Source: Verrucomicrobiota bacterium (GTDB lineage Bacteria > Verrucomicrobiota > Verrucomicrobiia > Opitutales > Opitutaceae). Taken from it: DNA of 7,332 bases. Shown here piece after piece: positions 5,301 through 7,332 of this stretch; the stretch's first letter is position 1; every line of letters starts with the position of its first letter. A program made the translations under genes and the position numbers. The stretch spans positions 1 to 7,332 of the forward strand of contig JAFAAS010000098.1 of the NCBI GenBank assembly GCA_023426435.1, read 5' to 3'. The notes beneath the pieces were generated by a model that saw nothing but the letters and a program-made list of their open reading frames with translations, was not told the DNA's origin and made no database searches.

Positions 5301-7206
5301 TTCACTTTTCGCTCCCTTCGCTCCCCTCACGCTCGTTCTCCAAGGCGACAACACCAGCGCTTCCGGGCTCAGCGCTTATGCCTCCTTCGTTCGCTTCGAC
5401 GGTGCCGACGCCCTCCCATCCACCGGATCGCTCTACGCGTCGGACTACGGCTACATCGGCTACACCGAAAATGTCACCAGCCTGACTCCCGCTACTTTCA
5501 TGGCCCGGTGGACTGCCGTCGGCTCCAATGCCATCGTCGGCTTCGACTCGAAAAACACCGCCTCGGCCCGAACGATCACCGATCCCATCTCGTTCGCTTC
5601 ATCGAATTTCAACGCGAGCACCTACATCGGCACCAGCACCCGCGTGAAACTCGCCGGTTCACTCACACCGTTCGACCAAACGCTCCGCCTCACCGGCGTT
5701 TCCACCGGCAACCTCGAGGTCGACTCCGCCATCACCAGCTCCCAGGTCACCAACGTCGTCATCGGCACACCTTTCTCCCAAATCTCCGGCAACGCCACGG
5801 TCACGCTCAACAGCGCCAACTCCTACACCGGTGGCACGGATCTGCTCTCTTCCCACCTGGTGCTCGGCCACGCCTCTGCCTTGGGCACCGGCACACTCCG
5901 CGTCGCCTCGGAGGACTCGCGTCTTTCCGTCAACCCATCCGCCGCCAACGCCGACGTCACAAACGCCATCGATACCGGAGATTTCTATCACGAGCTCACT
6001 CTCGACGGCGAAAACGCGTTCACCCTCTCCGGCCAAATCTCCGGCCAAGGATCCCTCGTCAAAACGGGTTCCTCCACCGTCACTCTCGCGGGCGACAACT
6101 CCGAGCTCTCCGGCCAGGTCGGGATCGAAAAAGGCACCCTCGTCTTCGCCGGCAATCATTCCGCCGGCACCGGCGGTCTCAGCTTCTGGACCGCACTCGG
6201 CATCGCTCAATTCCTCGGCGACGCCCCCGAGATCGGTCCAATCTCCAGCTTCTACGCGGGCAACCAGATCCAACTCGCCAACAACTCCGCTCTCACCGTC
6301 AACCTCGCTGAATCCTTCGACGTCGACGCAGCCGCGTTCTCGACCAGTGCCATCAGCGAATCGAGTTCCTCGACTATCTTCTACGGCAGCATCCACGGCA
6401 CCGGCGCCTCGGTCACCTACGACACCGCTCCCGAAACCCAGTCCAGCATCTACCTCTACGGCGCCAGCACCTATACCGGCGGCACCACCATCAAGGCCGG
6501 CGTCACCGTCGTCGCCAATCACGCCAACGCCCTCAGCACCTCCGGCACCATCAACGTCAACGGCGGCACCCTCTCCACCGGCTCCGGCGTCACCCTCGCC
6601 TCCACCTCGACCCGCCCCATCGTTTTCACCGCCGGATCCATCGCGGGCAGCGGCACGATTTCCTTCGACTCGAGCCTTATCGTCACCGACCACATCGCCC
6701 TCACTCCCGGCCACTCCGTCGGCAAACTCACCCTCCAGTTCGAATCCACCGCCGCCCTCGTGTTGAACAGCGGCGGCACCTACCACTGGGAACTCGCCGA
6801 CGCCACGGGATCCGCCGGCACCGGCTGGGATCTGATTCATGTCGCCGGCACAGTCGACATCGCCGCCCTCGCCTCCGAAACCGACACCTTCAACATCACG
6901 CTCCACACCATCGGTGAGTTCGGCGGCGCCGGTTATGCCGCCAATTTCAATCCCTACGCGCCCGCCAGCTGGGCCATCCTCACCGCCACCAGCATCACCC
7001 ACTTCGACCCCGCCAAATTCAACCTCTTCGCCGATTCGTCCACTTTCCTCAACGACACCGCCGGCGGCACGTTCTCGCTCAGCCTCGAGAACAACACCCT
7101 CCTCCTCAACTTCACGCCCGTCCCCGAGCCTTCCACCTGGGCGCTGATGATCACCGGCCTCGCCGTCGTCGCGTTCACCGCACTCCGCCGCCGCCGCCGC
7201 GCCTAA
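2305..7206 (+). CDS. Large secreted PATR-repeat protein with PEP-CTERM sorting tail
   Basis: Predicted to be exported by Sec, processed at the PEP-CTERM tail by an exosortase, and displayed on the cell surface or in the matrix. The function is unknown; adhesion or matrix building is a guess. Signal peptide: K3, R4, a hydrophobic core and a likely AHG|Q cleavage after residue 22. A Trp/Asn/Gly-rich N-terminal segment (FTWSP...NWLGG, 26-46) is typical of this class. Beta-strand repeat cores of YTGGT type lie near residues 168-183, 642-658, 755-777, 868-884, 1173-1196, 1264-1283 and 1389-1410. A large duplicated module of unknown family occupies about 307-620 and 877-1154. A conserved-looking stretch (YHWELADA at 1493-1500, TGWDLIHVAG at 1506-1515) precedes the tail: VPEPSTW (1606-1612), a hydrophobic helix and five arginines. 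I see no cysteine in the 1633 residues and no C-terminal beta-barrel, so it is not a classical autotransporter. The ATG has no Shine-Dalgarno sequence, but the signal peptide fixes the start. No exosortase gene is in view. It stands alone in the window. Confidence 0.92.
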   Translation: MKQRFQLPLFALIFFAVTGAHGQSIFTWSPNPADGSLSNASNWLGGSLPSSNGDAQLEFGSSTQRVIDIDLSFVQIHSLTFTGNYDSYRFDSHVGGYLAIGEGGASIPASGNATVESGSNLIIALAGNQTWDIGGHLTVHGTIDDVTTFTSTLTKSGDGTLRLTGSNFFSGGLDVQTGTVEIANSSDHEGGFIWVSPVGLGQLTLADHTTLRSTSDNLQLHNNIALGNNVTFDSGDFESFELAGTITADNDNTTIKVAGEEPILFTSIIDGSPDTHLTFTSTPGHFGGAAFDDVFSDNIKTVTANRAALLFFAVPESVNLSATNNGYIGAAIAPQRLNLPPPSPAALLSRVADPSSFAGTFGFDTHPDAELIHNFEDALNFSAFTHAAFRIGSHFDAILSGEITPVDLGTKSLYPFGGGSGHLVVSSNLTDVDGKPASVLVSTPAGASPQYVVFRGNNTTTGTYTLDGVAAHLAVENSIAVLDSAGALPGGASGKFAFGSASPAYIGATEAAFADFNAFLSHLAPGGHNALSILGLDSHDAFNAVLAYGAGSDDYDPRLVSQEIDLRTFDSIYLGTASDVILAGTLHAPNNGVLKLTAVDDGLLAIAAPFASNVSSVEIGITAGNAAPEFGDGKIEMLAAQTYSGGTTLRSGTLSVANSSSFDHDTSTLLEGPIGTGTLTVESGNSPAILAASDYQVALHNNIVLNAPLQLGSINYQGHGDYAYPDYNRLALYGNVTGSGSLRIVGSVELHGNNTYAGGTVLSGSVYLGSSTALGTGDIRIENFSESSTSITGFGDLTLSNPIALQGYLNASTYEGTFTFAGPLTLEGPSTLSFYGDAAQITGNISGAHALALQNDTDSPLQLSGENTYTGGTQVYSGAVIFTSAVPEHGLITAMSDGYVGTTVGTNIQSSFLNRFDKPAIAGSLGFDSLDLQNPIVVSEAIDLSGFHSSARLGTATAATISGIITPSTQSGPYAFGGGGGTLTVTSNLGSSRSIDVSSSLFAPFAPLTLVLQGDNTSASGLSAYASFVRFDGADALPSTGSLYASDYGYIGYTENVTSLTPATFMARWTAVGSNAIVGFDSKNTASARTITDPISFASSNFNASTYIGTSTRVKLAGSLTPFDQTLRLTGVSTGNLEVDSAITSSQVTNVVIGTPFSQISGNATVTLNSANSYTGGTDLLSSHLVLGHASALGTGTLRVASEDSRLSVNPSAANADVTNAIDTGDFYHELTLDGENAFTLSGQISGQGSLVKTGSSTVTLAGDNSELSGQVGIEKGTLVFAGNHSAGTGGLSFWTALGIAQFLGDAPEIGPISSFYAGNQIQLANNSALTVNLAESFDVDAAAFSTSAISESSSSTIFYGSIHGTGASVTYDTAPETQSSIYLYGASTYTGGTTIKAGVTVVANHANALSTSGTINVNGGTLSTGSGVTLASTSTRPIVFTAGSIAGSGTISFDSSLIVTDHIALTPGHSVGKLTLQFESTAALVLNSGGTYHWELADATGSAGTGWDLIHVAGTVDIAALASETDTFNITLHTIGEFGGAGYAANFNPYAPASWAILTATSITHFDPAKFNLFADSSTFLNDTAGGTFSLSLENNTLLLNFTPVPEPSTWALMITGLAVVAFTALRRRRRA
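3223..4164 (+). repeat. Duplicated surface-protein module, copy 1 (halves A and B)
   Basis: Residues about 307-620. Half A runs from YIG (327-329) through GFD (362-364) and LSGEITP (399-405) to YPFGGGSG (414-421) and SSNL (426-429). Half B runs from YIG (505-507) through GLDS (535-538), YLGTASDVILAG (573-584) and LKLTAV (594-599) to VEIG (617-620). Both halves are introduced by a beta strand and a short turn (AVPES before A, ALPGG before B). The same order recurs in copy 2. I do not recognise a named domain. It is probably an elaborated beta-solenoid segment inserted between PATR repeats. Confidence 0.7.
4933..5766 (+). repeat. Duplicated surface-protein module, copy 2 (halves A and B)
   Basis: Residues about 877-1154. 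Half A: AVPEHG, YVG (899-901), GFDS (926-929), LGTATAATISGIITP (953-967), YAFGGGGG (974-981) and TSNL (986-989). Half B: DALPSTG, YIG (1050-1052), GFDS (1079-1082), YIGTSTRVKLAG (1107-1118), LRLTGV (1127-1132) and VVIG (1151-1154). It matches copy 1 landmark by landmark about 545-572 residues later, but identity is moderate and linker lengths differ. The duplication is therefore old rather than a recent DNA repeat. Confidence 0.7.
7120..7206 (+). other. PEP-CTERM sorting signal
   Basis: The last 28 residues have the three parts of the family: a VPEP motif (1606-1609) followed by STW, a hydrophobic helix (WALMITGLAVVAFTAL, 1612-1627), and an arginine cluster (1628-1632) just before the end. 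In known systems such a tail is recognised by an exosortase (EpsH/XrtA family), usually encoded elsewhere with exopolysaccharide genes. None is present in this window. Confidence 0.95.
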
Positions 7207-7332
7207 GCCGGACTCGTGCAGTTGGAGGCGGAGGAGCGAGGAGAGATCGGCGAACCAGACGGTGAACGACGAACCGAAGGCGGGCTGAATGAAGCCCGTC
7301 GAGGTGAGGAGGGCACCGTATGGCCGCCGAGA
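7207..7332 (-). other. G-rich downstream region, possible convergent coding remnant
   Basis: The plus strand here has 54 G, 29 C, 31 A and 12 T, reversing the C-rich bias of the genes upstream, as expected if a minus-strand gene begins. The minus frame read from base 7332 gives a protein-like stretch (RPYGALLTSTGFIQPAFG and onward) with 35 of 42 codons ending in G or C. It reaches the stop of the surface gene without a stop codon of its own. The neighbouring minus frame does stop at 7205-7203, but it reads as Ser/Pro/Arg-rich shadow sequence. A degraded or frameshifted gene end, or plain noncoding DNA, are both possible. A hairpin of 8 pairs with one G-U (7279-7286 with 7293-7300) lies inside it. 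Confidence 0.25.

Noticed and set aside
5659..7002. 447-codon open frame on the minus strand opposite the surface gene, and shorter similar frames at 3481-4296 and 4417-5214
   Set aside because: These products are low-complexity Gly/Glu/Val/Ala-rich, as expected from the antisense of the C-ending Thr/Ser/Gly codons. The plus strand has a signal peptide, repeats and a PEP-CTERM tail.
2305..7206. Tandem DNA repeats or a CRISPR-like array within the large gene
   Set aside because: Recurring words such as ACCGGCGGCAC reflect the YTGGT protein repeat and codon bias. The spacing is irregular, there are no constant-length spacers, and the copies differ at DNA level.
7279..7300. Hairpin after the surface gene as an intrinsic terminator
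   Set aside because: The stem (GGCGGGCT with AGCCCGTC, one G-U pair) has a 6-base loop and no T run, and begins 73 bases after the stop codon. It could equally lie inside a coding region.

Overview
The window looks like chromosomal DNA of a high-GC bacterium with a strong preference for C-ending codons on the coding strand. Its main surface gene combines autotransporter-associated beta-strand (PATR-type) repeats with a C-terminal PEP-CTERM sorting tail. That combination, together with short GTAGCGCGG-type intergenic palindromes, fits Verrucomicrobiota, most likely Opitutaceae. The taxonomic call is inference from protein style and composition; no rRNA or other marker gene is present.

Layout, left to right. 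Bases 1-85 probably hold the last codons of an upstream plus-strand gene, ending at a TAA at 83-85; the evidence is only codon bias. A short AT-rich stretch follows, with a perfect 7-bp inverted repeat at 81-99, the best candidate for a promoter/operator. Bases 148-2109 encode a complete RecQ helicase (helicase core, zinc-binding/RQC region, HRDC domain). Its zinc-binding domain carries an extra segment of about 28 residues, encoded by a 7-bp tandem repeat followed by a short hairpin.

Bases 2110-2304 are intergenic. They carry two related palindromes at 2112-2139 and 2150-2178, and then about 125 bases in which I see no convincing promoter. Bases 2305-7206 encode a 1633-residue secreted protein with a signal peptide, at least seven YTGGT-type beta-strand repeats, a large duplicated module that I cannot name, and a VPEP/transmembrane/Arg5 tail. 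Bases 7207-7332 are G-rich on the plus strand, the reverse of the rest of the window. This suggests a convergent minus-strand coding sequence, but its likeliest frame has no stop before it runs into the antisense of the surface gene.

The two main genes have no evident functional link. RecQ acts in cytoplasmic DNA repair and recombination. The large protein is a predicted exosortase/PEP-CTERM substrate destined for the cell surface or extracellular matrix. They share orientation, but the 195-bp gap with palindromes suggests separate transcription units. The most interesting items are the duplicated uncharacterised module in the surface protein, the repeat-derived insertion in the RecQ zinc domain, and the paired intergenic palindromes. 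I found no defence system, CRISPR array, transposase, tRNA or rRNA.
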